A stretch of 64,000 nt of DNA from an uncultured Maritimibacter sp. (GTDB lineage: Bacteria; Pseudomonadota; Alphaproteobacteria; Rhodobacterales; Rhodobacteraceae). The translations under genes were made by a program, and so were the position numbers. Location: assembly GCA_913063035.1 (NCBI GenBank), contig CAJXYS010000007.1, forward strand, positions 1 through 64,000. The letters run 5' to 3'. Of the stretch, positions 27,263 to 36,680 are shown in pieces. How positions within the stretch are numbered: position 1 is the stretch's first letter; each line of letters starts with the position of its first letter. The notes below the pieces were generated by a model that saw only the letters and a list, made by a program, of their open reading frames with translations, was not told the origin of the DNA and made no database searches.

Positions 27263-29005
27263 ATGAAGCAGCTGTTCCTGTCCGTTTTCCTGGCCGTCCT
27301 GGCAAGTCTCGCAACCCTTCCGGGCGCCGCCCGGGCCCAGGATGCCGCCTGGATCCAGATCGAGGCGCACCCCGATCTGCGGACCGCGCGCGAACGCGCC
27401 AGGATCTTCGCGCTGACGCTCGACCAGGTGCACGCGTTCCGGATGGACACCGGCTGGTACGCCATCGCGGTCGGGCCGCTGTCGCGCGGCGCGGCGCTGG
27501 CCGAGGCCCGGCGGCTGCGGCTGAGCGGCCTGGTGCCCGGCGACAGCTACGTGGTTGACGGCGACAGCTATGCCCGTCAGTTCTGGCCCATCGACTCCAA
27601 CGCCGGCACGACCGCCGCCGACCAGGCCGAGCGCGTGACCGGCACCGCCCCGGCGCCCAGCCTCGCCGAGCCGGCCCGCGAGACGCCGGCCGAGGCGCGG
27701 GCCCGCGAACGTGCGCTCACCGGGGCCGAACGGCGCGACCTGCAGCGCGCGCTGCAGTGGTTCGGCTTTTACGACGCGGGGATCGACGGCGCCTTCGGGC
27801 GTGGCACGCGCGCCGCGATGTCGGACTGGCAGGCAGCCCGCGGCTACGAGCCCACGGGCGTCCTGACAACCCGCCAGCGCGCCCGGCTGATGGACGAGTA
27901 CCGCACCATCCAGGACCGGCTCGGCATGCGCCTCGTGACGGACGAGACCGCCGGCATCCGCCTGCTCGTGCCCACGGCGCTGGTCGCCTTCGACCGCTAC
28001 GAGCCGCCGTTCGCCCATTACGAGGCCGAAACCCAGGATGGCGTGCGGCTGCTGCTCATCAGCCAGGCGGGCGGCCGGGCGACCCTGCACGGGCTTTACG
28101 ACGTGATGCAGACGCTCGAGATCGTGCCTCTGGACGGCACCCGCCGCAGGGACGCCGACTCCTTCCTTCTGACCGGGCGCGACGACGAGATCGTGTCCTA
28201 CACCCATGCGCGTCTCGAGGACGGCTTCGTCAAGGGCTTCACCCTGATCTGGCCGCCAGAGATGGACGCGACCATGTCCAAGATCACCCGGGCGATGCAG
28301 GCAAGCCTCGCCTCGGTCGGCGACACGGCGCTCGACGAGTCGGCCGCCCCGCCCCTGCCCGAAAGCCAGCGCCGCGACCTGCTCTCGGGGCTGGAGATCC
28401 GCAAGCCCGCGATGAGCCGGTCGGGCTTCTACGTTGACGACCGCGGCACGGTGCTCACCGCGGCCGAGGTGGTCGCGGACTGCACGCGGATCACCATCGA
28501 GGGCGACTACGAGGCCCGCGTCGCGCTGACCGACGCGGCGCTCGGCCTGGCCGTGCTGCGCCCGACCGCCGCCCTCGCACCGATCGGCTATGCCGCCTTC
28601 CGCGAGACCGCGCCGCGGCTCCGCTCTGAGATCGCGGTCGCGGGGTATTCCTTCGGCGGCGCCCTCGGGGCGCCGACGCTGAGCTATGGCGAACTGGCAG
28701 AGCTGTCGGGCCTGCAGGGCGAGGCCGAGCTCAATCGCCTGAGCCTGCGGGCCGAAGAGGGCGACACCGGCGGCCCGGTCTTCGCACCCGATGGGCGCGT
28801 GCTCGGCATGCTGGTCGCGGCCGGGCCCGACGGCAAGCGCCTGCCCGAGGACGTGCGTTTCGCCGCCGAGGCCGGCGCGCTGGTCGCGCGGCTCCGCGAG
28901 GCCGGGGTCGACATCCGGGCCGGCGGTGACGCCACGCGCGTCGCCGCCGAGGACCTGACCGGCCTCGCCCGCGACATCACCGTGCTGGTCTCCTGCTGGA
29001 AATGA
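27263..29005 (+). CDS. Secreted SPOR/peptidoglycan-binding protein with inactive trypsin-like domain
   Basis: 580 residues. A signal peptide (cleavage near ARA-QD, 25-26) is followed by a SPOR-like region (about 28-115), a peptidoglycan_binding_1 domain (about 152-205, DLQRALQWFGFYDAGIDGAFG) and a C-terminal trypsin-fold region (about 385-540). All three catalytic positions appear replaced: the TAAH histidine is E402 (LTAAEVV), the aspartate of D-L-A-V-L is G428 (LGLAVLR), and the GDSGGP serine is T502 (GDTGGPVF). The fold is otherwise recognisable. It is probably a periplasmic wall-associated scaffold rather than a protease. GAGGGG precedes ATG 27263. It is divergent from glyQ and convergent with trkH. 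Confidence 0.82.
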   Translation: MKQLFLSVFLAVLASLATLPGAARAQDAAWIQIEAHPDLRTARERARIFALTLDQVHAFRMDTGWYAIAVGPLSRGAALAEARRLRLSGLVPGDSYVVDGDSYARQFWPIDSNAGTTAADQAERVTGTAPAPSLAEPARETPAEARARERALTGAERRDLQRALQWFGFYDAGIDGAFGRGTRAAMSDWQAARGYEPTGVLTTRQRARLMDEYRTIQDRLGMRLVTDETAGIRLLVPTALVAFDRYEPPFAHYEAETQDGVRLLLISQAGGRATLHGLYDVMQTLEIVPLDGTRRRDADSFLLTGRDDEIVSYTHARLEDGFVKGFTLIWPPEMDATMSKITRAMQASLASVGDTALDESAAPPLPESQRRDLLSGLEIRKPAMSRSGFYVDDRGTVLTAAEVVADCTRITIEGDYEARVALTDAALGLAVLRPTAALAPIGYAAFRETAPRLRSEIAVAGYSFGGALGAPTLSYGELAELSGLQGEAELNRLSLRAEEGDTGGPVFAPDGRVLGMLVAAGPDGKRLPEDVRFAAEAGALVARLREAGVDIRAGGDATRVAAEDLTGLARDITVLVSCWK

Positions 29006-29013
29006 GACACGGC

Positions 29014-29076
29014 GCCGGCCGCCGTCCCCGGGGCGCCATGCTTCCGCGCGTCGCGCGGTCCGGGACGGCGGTCGGC
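29014..29076. terminator. Long stem-loop between convergent genes
   Basis: 15-base arms GCCGGCCGCCGTCCC (29014-29028) and GGGACGGCGGTCGGC (29062-29076) pair fully if one G-U is allowed in the plus-strand RNA, enclosing a 33-base loop that is itself rich in CGCG. It fills the spacer between the pseudo-protease gene and trkH and is suited to insulate both. No U-run. Confidence 0.5.
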
Positions 29077-29113
29077 ACACCCGCGCTGCGCGCGACGGGA
29101 CCGGACGATCCTG

Positions 29114-30562
29114 TCAGCTTCTCCAGAATTGCAGCGTCAGGATGACGTAGACCGCCATCAGTTCCAGCCGGCCGATCAGCATGCCCGCCGACAGCAGCCA
29201 TTTCGCCGTGTCCGAAAGCCCGCCGAAATTGCCGGCCGGCCCGATCTCGGGCCCAAGCCCCGGCCCCACATTCGCCAGGGCCGTCGCGGCACCCGAGACC
29301 GCGGTGATGAAATCCAGCCCGGTCATCCCGAGCAGCAGCGCCAGCACCGCCAGCGTGACGAAGAACAGCATGAAGAAGGCCATGACCGAGGACAGCACGT
29401 CCTCGCCGACGGGCCGGCCGGCATAGCGCGGGGTGAACACCCCGTGTGGCGAGTGGATGCGCCGGATCTGGGCGTTGATCGAGGCCAGCAGCAGCTGGTA
29501 GCGGAAGATCTTCACCGAACACGAGGTCGAGCCCGCACAGCCCCCGATCAGCCCGGCGAGGAAGAACAGCACCACCGGGAAGCTGCCCCAGAGCTGGTAG
29601 TCGGTGCTGGCATAGCCGGTGCCGGTCAGGATCGAGGTGATGTTGAACACCGCCTCGCGGAAGGCGGGTTCGGCGGGATCGAGCTTGACGATCGTGCGGT
29701 AGAGCGCCAGCACCAGGACGAGCGCCACGATCACCGCGAAGAAGCCCCGCACCTGGGAATCCTTCAGGATCGGCCGCCCCTGCCCGTCGAGCATCTGCAC
29801 GTAGCGCACGAAGGGCAGGCTCGCCAGGATCATGAACGCCGCAGCGATGTATTCCGCCGCCCCCCTGAAATCGCCGAAGGATCCGTCGCGGGTCGAGAAG
29901 CCCCCCGTCGCAAGCGTGGTCATCGCATGGTTCACGGCGTCGAACCCGCCCATGCCGACCACGGCATAGGCGGCGGTACAGGCGAGGGTCAGGCCGATGT
30001 AGATCGCCGAGATCCGCAGCGCGATCTGCGCGGCCCGCGGCAGGATCTTGCCCATGGTGTCAAAGGCTTCCGAGCGGAAGATCTGCATGCCGCCCACGCG
30101 CAGTTCGGGCAGGAACACCATCGCCACGACGATGATCCCGATACCGCCGAACCATTGCAGCATGCTGCGCCACAGCAAAAGGCCCCGCGGCAGGTCGTCG
30201 AGCCCCGAGAACACCGTCGACCCGGTGGTGGTCAGGCCCGACATCGCCTCGAAGAACGCATCCACGTAGCGCGCCTCGGTCGCGCCGAGCGAAAAGGGCA
30301 GCGCCGCGAAGACCGGCAGCGCCAGCCAGACGCCGGTGGTCAGCAGGAAGGTCTGCTGCATGCCCAGCCCGGCGCGCACGCCGTTGGCACAGGACAGCGC
30401 CAGCAGGCCGCCCACCAGGCAGGTCAGCACCATGGATTCGAGGAAGGCCGCCCAGTGCCCGCTGCCGTCATAGAGATCGAGCGCCAGCGGCAATGCCATC
30501 GTCGCGCCCAGCGCGGCGACGAGCAGGCCGATCACGTAGCCGACTGGACGCAGGTCAAACAT
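29114..30562 (-). CDS. trkH: Potassium uptake protein TrkH
   Basis: 482 residues with about ten or more membrane segments arranged as four M1-P-M2 repeats. The four selectivity-filter loops are visible: TTTGSTVFSG, TLATGGFSTRD, ILTGTGYASTD and ALANVGPGLG. It is the membrane subunit of the Trk K+ uptake system and works with cytoplasmic TrkA, not present here. Two TrkH signatures, WRSMLQWFGGIGI and GGCAGSTSCSVKIFR, are clear. It ends convergent with the pseudo-protease gene. folE2 lies upstream on the same strand, separated by a terminator-like element. Confidence 0.95.
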   Translation of the reverse strand: MFDLRPVGYVIGLLVAALGATMALPLALDLYDGSGHWAAFLESMVLTCLVGGLLALSCANGVRAGLGMQQTFLLTTGVWLALPVFAALPFSLGATEARYVDAFFEAMSGLTTTGSTVFSGLDDLPRGLLLWRSMLQWFGGIGIIVVAMVFLPELRVGGMQIFRSEAFDTMGKILPRAAQIALRISAIYIGLTLACTAAYAVVGMGGFDAVNHAMTTLATGGFSTRDGSFGDFRGAAEYIAAAFMILASLPFVRYVQMLDGQGRPILKDSQVRGFFAVIVALVLVLALYRTIVKLDPAEPAFREAVFNITSILTGTGYASTDYQLWGSFPVVLFFLAGLIGGCAGSTSCSVKIFRYQLLLASINAQIRRIHSPHGVFTPRYAGRPVGEDVLSSVMAFFMLFFVTLAVLALLLGMTGLDFITAVSGAATALANVGPGLGPEIGPAGNFGGLSDTAKWLLSAGMLIGRLELMAVYVILTLQFWRS

Positions 30563-30631
30563 GGATGGCAGGCTTGGCCCGGCCCGCGGCGCCTGTCAAG
30601 CGCGCCCGGCACCGGCCCTTCACCGTTCCGG

Positions 30632-30674
30632 AAATATCCCCGCCGGAGGCACCGCGCCCGCCGGGGGCGGGCGC
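30632..30674 (-). terminator. Hairpin plus GGATATTT element after folE2
   Basis: Read on the minus strand: an 8-bp stem GCGCCCGC/GCGGGCGC with loop CCCCG (30674-30654), then 14 bases, then GGATATTT (30639-30632). It lies 38 bases after the folE2 stop. A second copy of the same architecture follows purD at 44857-44893. Confidence 0.55.
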
Positions 30675-30711
30675 AAAGCGATGGCTTGGCGCGCGGGGAC
30701 CGCGCGCCGCG

Positions 30712-31812
<1,101 letters not shown>

Positions 31813-31858
31813 CGGTCTTGTTCGTCCCGCTTGATGTCCGACCACCCAAATCTGGCCC

Positions 31859-31880
31859 AGACTGGGGGCATTTCCAGTCT
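31859..31880. repeat. Inverted repeat between metZ and folE2
   Basis: AGACTGG-GGGCATTT-CCAGTCT, a 7-bp stem in the metZ-folE2 spacer, 47 bases upstream of the folE2 start. On the plus strand it is followed by TTTACAAATTTTTT. It could be an operator for folE2 or a terminator of plus-strand (antisense) transcripts. Confidence 0.35.
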
Positions 31881-31898
31881 TTTACAAATTTTTTGCAT

Positions 31899-31913
31899 GC
31901 GTCGGGGCGACGC
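31899..31913 (-). repeat. Hairpin abutting the metZ stop codon
   Basis: GCGTCG-CCC-CGACGC on the minus strand directly after the metZ TGA, followed by ATGC and six A residues rather than U. It is a possible 3' end stabiliser. Confidence 0.35.
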
Positions 31914-33095
31914 TCAGACGGCCGCGAGCGCCTTTTCGAGATCCGCGATCAGGTCTCCCGCGTCCTCCAGCCCGACGGAAAGGCGCACCAGCCCGTCGCC
32001 GATCCCGAGCGCGGCGCGGACCTCTGCGCCCAGGCGCTGGTGGGTCGTGGTGGCGGGGTGCGTGACGAGGCTTTTCGCATCCCCGAGATTGTTCGAAATC
32101 CCCACGATTTCAAGCCCGTCGAGGAAACGGAACGCGGCTTCCTTGCCGCCCGCGATCTCGAGCGACAGCACCGTGCCCCCGGCCGTCATCTGCGCCCGGG
32201 CGAGGTCATGCTGGGGGTGGGAGGGATGGAAGGGGTAGAGCACCCGCGCCAGCTTGTCATGGCCGGCCAGGGCCTCGGCGAGGCACCGCGCGGTTTCGGC
32301 CTGCGCGGCGAGGCGCAGCTCCAGCGTTTCCAGCCCCTTGAGCATCACCCAGGCGTTGAAGGGGCTGAGCGCGCCGCCGGTATGCTTGAGGTAAGGCTCC
32401 AGGGTCTTGCGGATGTAGTCGCGGCGCCCCAGCACCACACCGCCGAGGCACCGCCCCTGCCCGTCGATATGCTTGGTCGCGGAGTAGATCACGACATCCG
32501 CGCCCAGCTCGAGCGAGCGCTGGAAGACGGGCGTGGCGAAAACGTTGTCGGCGATCACCGTCGCGCCCACCGCATGGGCCATCTCGGCCACCGCGGGCAG
32601 GTCGATCACTTCGAGCGTGGGGTTCGAGATCGACTCGAGGAACACCGCCCGCGTGTCGGGCCTTATCGCGGCACGCCACTGGTCCAGATCGGTGCCGTCG
32701 ACGAAACTCACCTCGACGCCGTAGCGGGTCAGGATCTCCTCGAGGATATAGAGACACGATCCGAAGAGCGCGCGCGCGGACACGACATGATCGCCCGCCT
32801 TCAGCAGCGACATCAGCGCGCCGTTGACCGCGGCCATGCCGCTGGCCGTGGCGAAGGCGTCCTCGGCGCCTTCCAGCGCGGCGATGCGGTCCTCGAACAT
32901 GGCCACGGTCGGATTGCCGTAACGGGCATAGACGAACTCGTCCGCGCCCGCCTCGACGAAGCGGGCCTCGGCCGCCTCGGCGCTGTCATAGACGAAGCCC
33001 TGCGTGAGGAAGATCGCCTCGGAGGTTTCGCCGTACTGGCTCCGCCGCGTGCCGGCATGCACCGCGCGGGTGCGTGCTTTCCAGTCCTGGGTCAT
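31914..33095 (-). CDS. metZ: O-succinylhomoserine sulfhydrylase
   Basis: 393 residues. A PLP enzyme of the Cys/Met metabolism family that makes homocysteine from O-succinylhomoserine and sulfide. PLP-phosphate contacts come from FVYARYGNPT and ATASGMAAV, and the Schiff-base lysine is K208 in YSATKHIDGQGR. The C-terminal SVGLEDAGDLIADLEKAL is typical. Start ATG 33095 has GGGGAG at good spacing. A SAM-II riboswitch and an intrinsic terminator lie in its 5' leader, so it should be shut off when S-adenosylmethionine is plentiful; this supports a methionine role rather than cystathionine chemistry. Confidence 0.94.
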   Translation of the reverse strand: MTQDWKARTRAVHAGTRRSQYGETSEAIFLTQGFVYDSAEAAEARFVEAGADEFVYARYGNPTVAMFEDRIAALEGAEDAFATASGMAAVNGALMSLLKAGDHVVSARALFGSCLYILEEILTRYGVEVSFVDGTDLDQWRAAIRPDTRAVFLESISNPTLEVIDLPAVAEMAHAVGATVIADNVFATPVFQRSLELGADVVIYSATKHIDGQGRCLGGVVLGRRDYIRKTLEPYLKHTGGALSPFNAWVMLKGLETLELRLAAQAETARCLAEALAGHDKLARVLYPFHPSHPQHDLARAQMTAGGTVLSLEIAGGKEAAFRFLDGLEIVGISNNLGDAKSLVTHPATTTHQRLGAEVRAALGIGDGLVRLSVGLEDAGDLIADLEKALAAV

Positions 33096-33107
33096 GTCCG
33101 TCTCCCC

Positions 33108-33124
33108 GCGCGGGCTCTCCGCGC
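33108..33124 (-). repeat. Hairpin next to the metZ ribosome binding site
   Basis: Read on the minus strand GCGCGG-AGAGC-CCGCGC, 6-bp stem, lying between the terminator U-tract and GGGGAG. It may set ribosome access once the terminator is read through. Confidence 0.4.
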
Positions 33125-33158
33125 AAAAAATAACCCCCGGACCACAGAGGATCGGGGG
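33125..33158 (-). terminator. Intrinsic terminator in the metZ leader (riboswitch expression platform)
   Basis: On the minus strand: CCCCCG (33158-33153), a 13-base loop ATCCTCTGTGGTC, CGGGGG (33139-33134), then TTATTTTTT (33133-33125). This is a canonical rho-independent terminator, placed before the metZ start. The loop bases CCTCT are complementary to AGAGG at the 3' end of the SAM-II aptamer, giving a plausible antiterminator pairing when SAM is absent. Confidence 0.8.
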
Positions 33159-33172
33159 CGTCACGGGCCTCG

Positions 33173-33230
33173 ACCTCTTTAGCGGTATGTTTAACGTGGC
33201 CCGCAATCCGGTGAACAAATCGCCACGACA
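33173..33230 (-). promoter_or_regulatory. SAM-II riboswitch aptamer upstream of metZ
   Basis: On the minus strand, stem P1 is GTGGC (33226-33222) with GCCAC (33200-33196). The loop begins GATTTGTTCACC. After P1 come GTTAAACAT and GCTAAAGAGG, the conserved pseudoknot strands of SAM-II (the known metX element has the matching GATTT, GTGATAAATG and GCTAAAAAGG blocks). Promoter, aptamer and terminator lie in order before metZ, as expected for a SAM-repressed sulfhydrylase gene in alphaproteobacteria. Confidence 0.88.
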
Positions 33231-33233
33231 GCG

Positions 33234-33262
33234 GCAATAGCCGAGTGGCGGCGTTGCGTCAA
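33234..33262 (-). promoter_or_regulatory. metZ promoter
   Basis: On the minus strand -35 TTGACG (33262-33257), 17-base spacer, -10 TATTGC (33239-33234). The predicted transcription start near 33227 coincides with the first bases of the SAM-II aptamer, which supports both calls. Confidence 0.65.
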
Positions 33263-33359
33263 GCGCCGGGCATCGTCACGCAGCTGTCACCGGCCGGTAA
33301 CCGGGCCGTTGCAGTCTGGCTGTACTCAGGCGCCAAAGAGAACGGCGGGGCACGGGCAG

Positions 33360-34340
33360 ATGGCACTGCTTCAGGTGAACGCGCGTCGGGGCGGGCTCGA
33401 GCATCCCTCCCCTTGCGGACGGCCTCTGGACGTCGAGCTGGCGGAGACGCTGGGACGGATCCGGGCCGACGCGCCGATCGTGGTGCTGATCCACGGCTTC
33501 AAGTTCTCGCCCTTCGAACGCCGCGCCGATCCGCATCGCCACATCTTCTCGCTCGCGCCCGAAACCGATTGCTGGAAGGCGCTGTCCTGGCCGGGCCAGC
33601 TGGGGTTCACGGAATACGGGCGGGAGGACGGGCTCTGCATCGCCTTCGGCTGGCATGCCACGGCGCTGTTGCCGGAACCGGGCGTCCGCCGCGTCTATGG
33701 CCGCACTGCCGGCGCGGCGGAGGCGCTGCAGACGCTGCTGCAGATGATCGCGGCGCTGGCACCGGGGCGGCGCGTCGATATCCTGGCCCACTCCCTGGGC
33801 GCGCGGGTCGCGCTCGGTGCCATGGCGGCGGTCACGGCGCCCGTACTGGGCCGGGCGATCCTGATGGCGGCGGCCGACTACCGCGGCAATGCCGAGCGCG
33901 CGCTGGCCAACCCCGCCGCCCGCGGCGCCCAGGTCTACAACGTGGTCAGCGCCGAAAACGACTTTTACGACGCGCTCTTCGAGACAGTCGTGCCGGCGCC
34001 GCGCCCGGGCGACCGGGCGCTCGGGCGCGGGTTGCCGCAGGCGCCGGGGCGCTGGCTCGATCTTGGCATCGACTGCCCCGACACGCTCGGCGCTCTCGCC
34101 GACAGGGGCACGCGGATCGCGCCCCGCGACCGCCGCGTCAGCCACTGGAGCTTCTATCTCCGTCCCGGGGTCTTCGCGCTTTACGCGGCCATCCTGCGCG
34201 ACCGCGACAACTGGTCCCCCGAGGCGCTGCGCGCGGCCCTGCCCGGCCGGGCGGCCGCGCCGGCCCGCACCGCACGACGCCTGCCGGCCGGCATGGACCT
34301 GCCCGGTCGCGCCGGGTACGGGGGCGCGCACAGCGCCTGA
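33360..34340 (+). CDS. Alpha/beta-fold hydrolase, uncharacterised
   Basis: 326 residues, no signal peptide. An oxyanion-type segment IVVLIHGFKFSPF is followed by ALAPGRRVDILAHSLGARVAL, which carries the nucleophile serine elbow (AHSLGAR). A later SHWSFYLRPGVFALYAAILRDR probably supplies the catalytic histidine. The organisation is that of a cytoplasmic esterase or lipase-like enzyme; the substrate is unknown. ATG 33360 is used because upstream codons overlap the metZ promoter region. It is divergent from metZ and 60 bases before the GST gene, so the two could be co-transcribed. Confidence 0.8.
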   Translation: MALLQVNARRGGLEHPSPCGRPLDVELAETLGRIRADAPIVVLIHGFKFSPFERRADPHRHIFSLAPETDCWKALSWPGQLGFTEYGREDGLCIAFGWHATALLPEPGVRRVYGRTAGAAEALQTLLQMIAALAPGRRVDILAHSLGARVALGAMAAVTAPVLGRAILMAAADYRGNAERALANPAARGAQVYNVVSAENDFYDALFETVVPAPRPGDRALGRGLPQAPGRWLDLGIDCPDTLGALADRGTRIAPRDRRVSHWSFYLRPGVFALYAAILRDRDNWSPEALRAALPGRAAAPARTARRLPAGMDLPGRAGYGGAHSA

Positions 34341-34400
34341 GGGGTTGTCTCGGGCGCGGGCGCGGCCAAGTAGTGGGGCAAATCGAAAAAGGAGTTCCCC

Positions 34401-35105
34401 ATGACGCAGCCCATCGATCTCTACTACTGGCCGACGCCGAACGGGTGGAAGATTTCCATCGCGCTGGAAGAGATGGGCCTGCCCTGGAGCCTGCAACTGG
34501 TCAATATCGGCGCGGGCGAACAGTTCGAGCCGTCTTTCCTGTCGATCGCGCCCAACAACCGCATGCCGGCGATCGTCGACCCCGACGGCCCCGACGGCAA
34601 GCCGGTCTCGGTCTTCGAATCCGGCGCGATCCTGCAATACCTGGCCCGCAAGACCGGCCGGTTCTACGGCGACACCGACCGCGAGCGCATCGAGGTGGAG
34701 CAGTGGCTCATGTGGCAGATGGGCGGGCTCGGCCCGATGGCCGGCCAGGCGCACCACTTCCTGAAATACGCGCCCGCCATGGACCCGCCGCAGGACCTGC
34801 CCTATGCCAAGGATCGCTACCGCAACGAGACCGCGCGTCTTTACGGCGTGCTCGACCGGCGGCTGGCAGACCGCGATTTCGTCGCCGGACCCTATTCCAT
34901 CGCGGATATGGCGATCTGGCCCTGGGCCTCGCTCTGGGAGGGCCAGCAGCAGACGCTGGACGACAAGCCCAACCTCAAGGCCTGGCTGGCCCGCGTGGGC
35001 GCGCGCCCGGCGGTGCAGGCCGGCCGGGCCGTCGCGTCCGACCTGCGCGCCAACCTGCAGACGGATCGCAAGGCGCAGGAGGTGCTTTTCGGCAAGCGGG
35101 CCTGA
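34401..35105 (+). CDS. Glutathione S-transferase family protein (YfcG/YghU-like)
   Basis: 234 residues. The N-terminal thioredoxin-like domain starts IDLYYWPTPNGWKISIALEE and has NNRMPAIVDPDG (cis-proline) and VFESGAILQYLA (gamma-glutamyl contact). The C-terminal helical domain contains YSIADMAIWPWASLWE. The TPNGWK motif is that of bacterial YfcG/YghU proteins, which reduce disulfides and organic hydroperoxides with glutathione. AAGGAG lies before ATG 34401. gor, in this same window, could regenerate its glutathione. Confidence 0.9.
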   Translation: MTQPIDLYYWPTPNGWKISIALEEMGLPWSLQLVNIGAGEQFEPSFLSIAPNNRMPAIVDPDGPDGKPVSVFESGAILQYLARKTGRFYGDTDRERIEVEQWLMWQMGGLGPMAGQAHHFLKYAPAMDPPQDLPYAKDRYRNETARLYGVLDRRLADRDFVAGPYSIADMAIWPWASLWEGQQQTLDDKPNLKAWLARVGARPAVQAGRAVASDLRANLQTDRKAQEVLFGKRA

Positions 35106-35109
35106 GCGG

Positions 35110-35721
35110 TCAGTCGCCCCGGCCCGACAGCGTCTCGGAGCCGTATTTCTGGAACAGCTTGCCCTGGGTCATGAAGAAGACGAAGACGGCGATCGTCAGC
35201 CCGAAAGTCTTGAAATTGACCCAGGCATCCGTGGACATGGTCCGCCAGACAAGCTCGTTGGCGACCGCCAGCCCGAAGAACAGCGCGGTGACGCGGCGGG
35301 TCAGGATCATCCAGCCCTCGCGCTGCATCGGCATCACCTCGGACATGACGAGTTCCAGGTAGGAGCGCTTGCGCAGCAGCCCGATCCCGAGGATCACGGC
35401 GAAGAGCAGGTAGATGGCCGTCGGCTTCATCTTGAAGAAGCGCTCGTCGTTGAGCCAGACCGACAGCCCGCCGAAGAGCACGACCAGCACCGCGGTCATG
35501 ATCTGCATCCGCGACAGCGTTCCCGTCAGCCGCCAGAGCGCGGCCGTCGAGGCGAGGATCAGCGGGATGAAGGCCGCCGTGACCACGATGAAGCCGTCAT
35601 AGGCCGTCCCCGCGATCGTGAAGCTTTCGTCCTTCAGCCACAGGTAGCCGGCGAAGAACACCAGGATCGGGCCCAGTTCGAGCGCCATTTTCAGCATCGG
35701 GTTGATCGGTTTCTCGGCCAT
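35110..35721 (-). CDS. ispZ: Septation protein IspZ/YciB family membrane protein
   Basis: 203 residues with about five membrane helices. Family segments are LELGPILVFFAGYLW, LIRKR-like GLLRKRSYLELVMSE, REGWMILTRRVTALFFGLAVANELVWR and FKTFGLTIAVFVFFMTQG. YciB/IspZ proteins act in cell-envelope and division-related functions in the inner membrane. Start 35721 has GAGAGGC at good spacing; ATG 35739 overlaps the upstream stop as ATGA and is also plausible. It is coupled with the DMT transporter gene upstream. Confidence 0.93.
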   Translation of the reverse strand: MAEKPINPMLKMALELGPILVFFAGYLWLKDESFTIAGTAYDGFIVVTAAFIPLILASTAALWRLTGTLSRMQIMTAVLVVLFGGLSVWLNDERFFKMKPTAIYLLFAVILGIGLLRKRSYLELVMSEVMPMQREGWMILTRRVTALFFGLAVANELVWRTMSTDAWVNFKTFGLTIAVFVFFMTQGKLFQKYGSETLSGRGD

Positions 35722-35735
35722 CGCACGCGCCTCTC

Positions 35736-36635
35736 TCATCCGCCCATTTCGACTATCACGGCGCCGGCCGCGATCAAAGCCATCAGGCCCAGCCGGCGGG
35801 GACCCACGGTTTCCTTCAGCACGACCCAGCCGATCACCGCGGCGAAGACCGTCGAGGTCTCGCGCAGCACCGCCGCCTCGCCCACCTTGTCGAGCCGGGT
35901 CGCCAGCATGATCGACCCGAAACTGAAATAGGCGATGAAGGCGCCGATGACACCCCGCTGGATCAGCGGCACCGCCTCGGCGGCGGTCAGCCCGCACCAG
36001 CGCCGCCAGGTGAAGGCCGGCATGAAGATCCCGTCGATGAAGAAAAACCAGGCGAGGAAGGTAAAGGGATCGGCCGCGGCACGGATGCCGTAGGCGTCGT
36101 AGGTCGTGTAGAGTGCGACGAAGACGCCGGTCAGAAACGCCAGGCCCAGCGCGACGTAGAGCGTTTGCCGATCCACGGAGGCGTGCAGGATGTTGTAGAC
36201 GGCCAGCCCGAAGATGCCCGCCAGCAGCACCCCCACGCCGAGCCACTGGGTGGCGGTGAAGGCCTCGCCGAAGACCGCGCCGGCGGCCAGCACGGTCACC
36301 AGCGGCCCGGTGCCGCGCACCACCGGGTAGACGACGGTATAGGCGCCGCGCTGGTAGGTCATCGCCTGAAGCACCTTGTAGCCAACATGGATCACGAAGA
36401 CCCAGGCGAAGATCGGCCACATATGCGGCCCCGGCCAGGGCACGAGGAACAGCGCCACGGGCGCCGCGATCACGCCGTAGCTCGCGTCGATGGCGGCCCG
36501 GCTCAGCCAGGGATCGAAGCGCCCCTTTTGCAGCGCGCCGAAAACCGCGTGCAGCAAGGCCGCCAGCAGCGCCAGCGCCATCGCCAGGCGATGCCCCGCC
36601 TCGGTGCCTTCGAGCGCGAGAAGGAACTCGCTCAT
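35736..36635 (-). CDS. DMT-superfamily (EamA) transporter
   Basis: 299 residues, about ten hydrophobic segments. The first repeat contains MTYQRGAYTVVYPVVRGTGPLVTVLAAG and the second FGSIMLATRLDKVGEAAVLRETSTVFAA, resembling the EamA permease fold. GGGGAC precedes ATG 36635. The stop overlaps the possible ispZ start (ATGA), so the two form an operon. It is divergent from mgtC with 45 bases between starts. Substrate unknown. Confidence 0.87.
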   Translation of the reverse strand: MSEFLLALEGTEAGHRLAMALALLAALLHAVFGALQKGRFDPWLSRAAIDASYGVIAAPVALFLVPWPGPHMWPIFAWVFVIHVGYKVLQAMTYQRGAYTVVYPVVRGTGPLVTVLAAGAVFGEAFTATQWLGVGVLLAGIFGLAVYNILHASVDRQTLYVALGLAFLTGVFVALYTTYDAYGIRAAADPFTFLAWFFFIDGIFMPAFTWRRWCGLTAAEAVPLIQRGVIGAFIAYFSFGSIMLATRLDKVGEAAVLRETSTVFAAVIGWVVLKETVGPRRLGLMALIAAGAVIVEMGG

Positions 36636-36680
36636 ACCGTCCCCGCGTTGAGGACATATGACAGCGCAGGAGGCCCGGTG

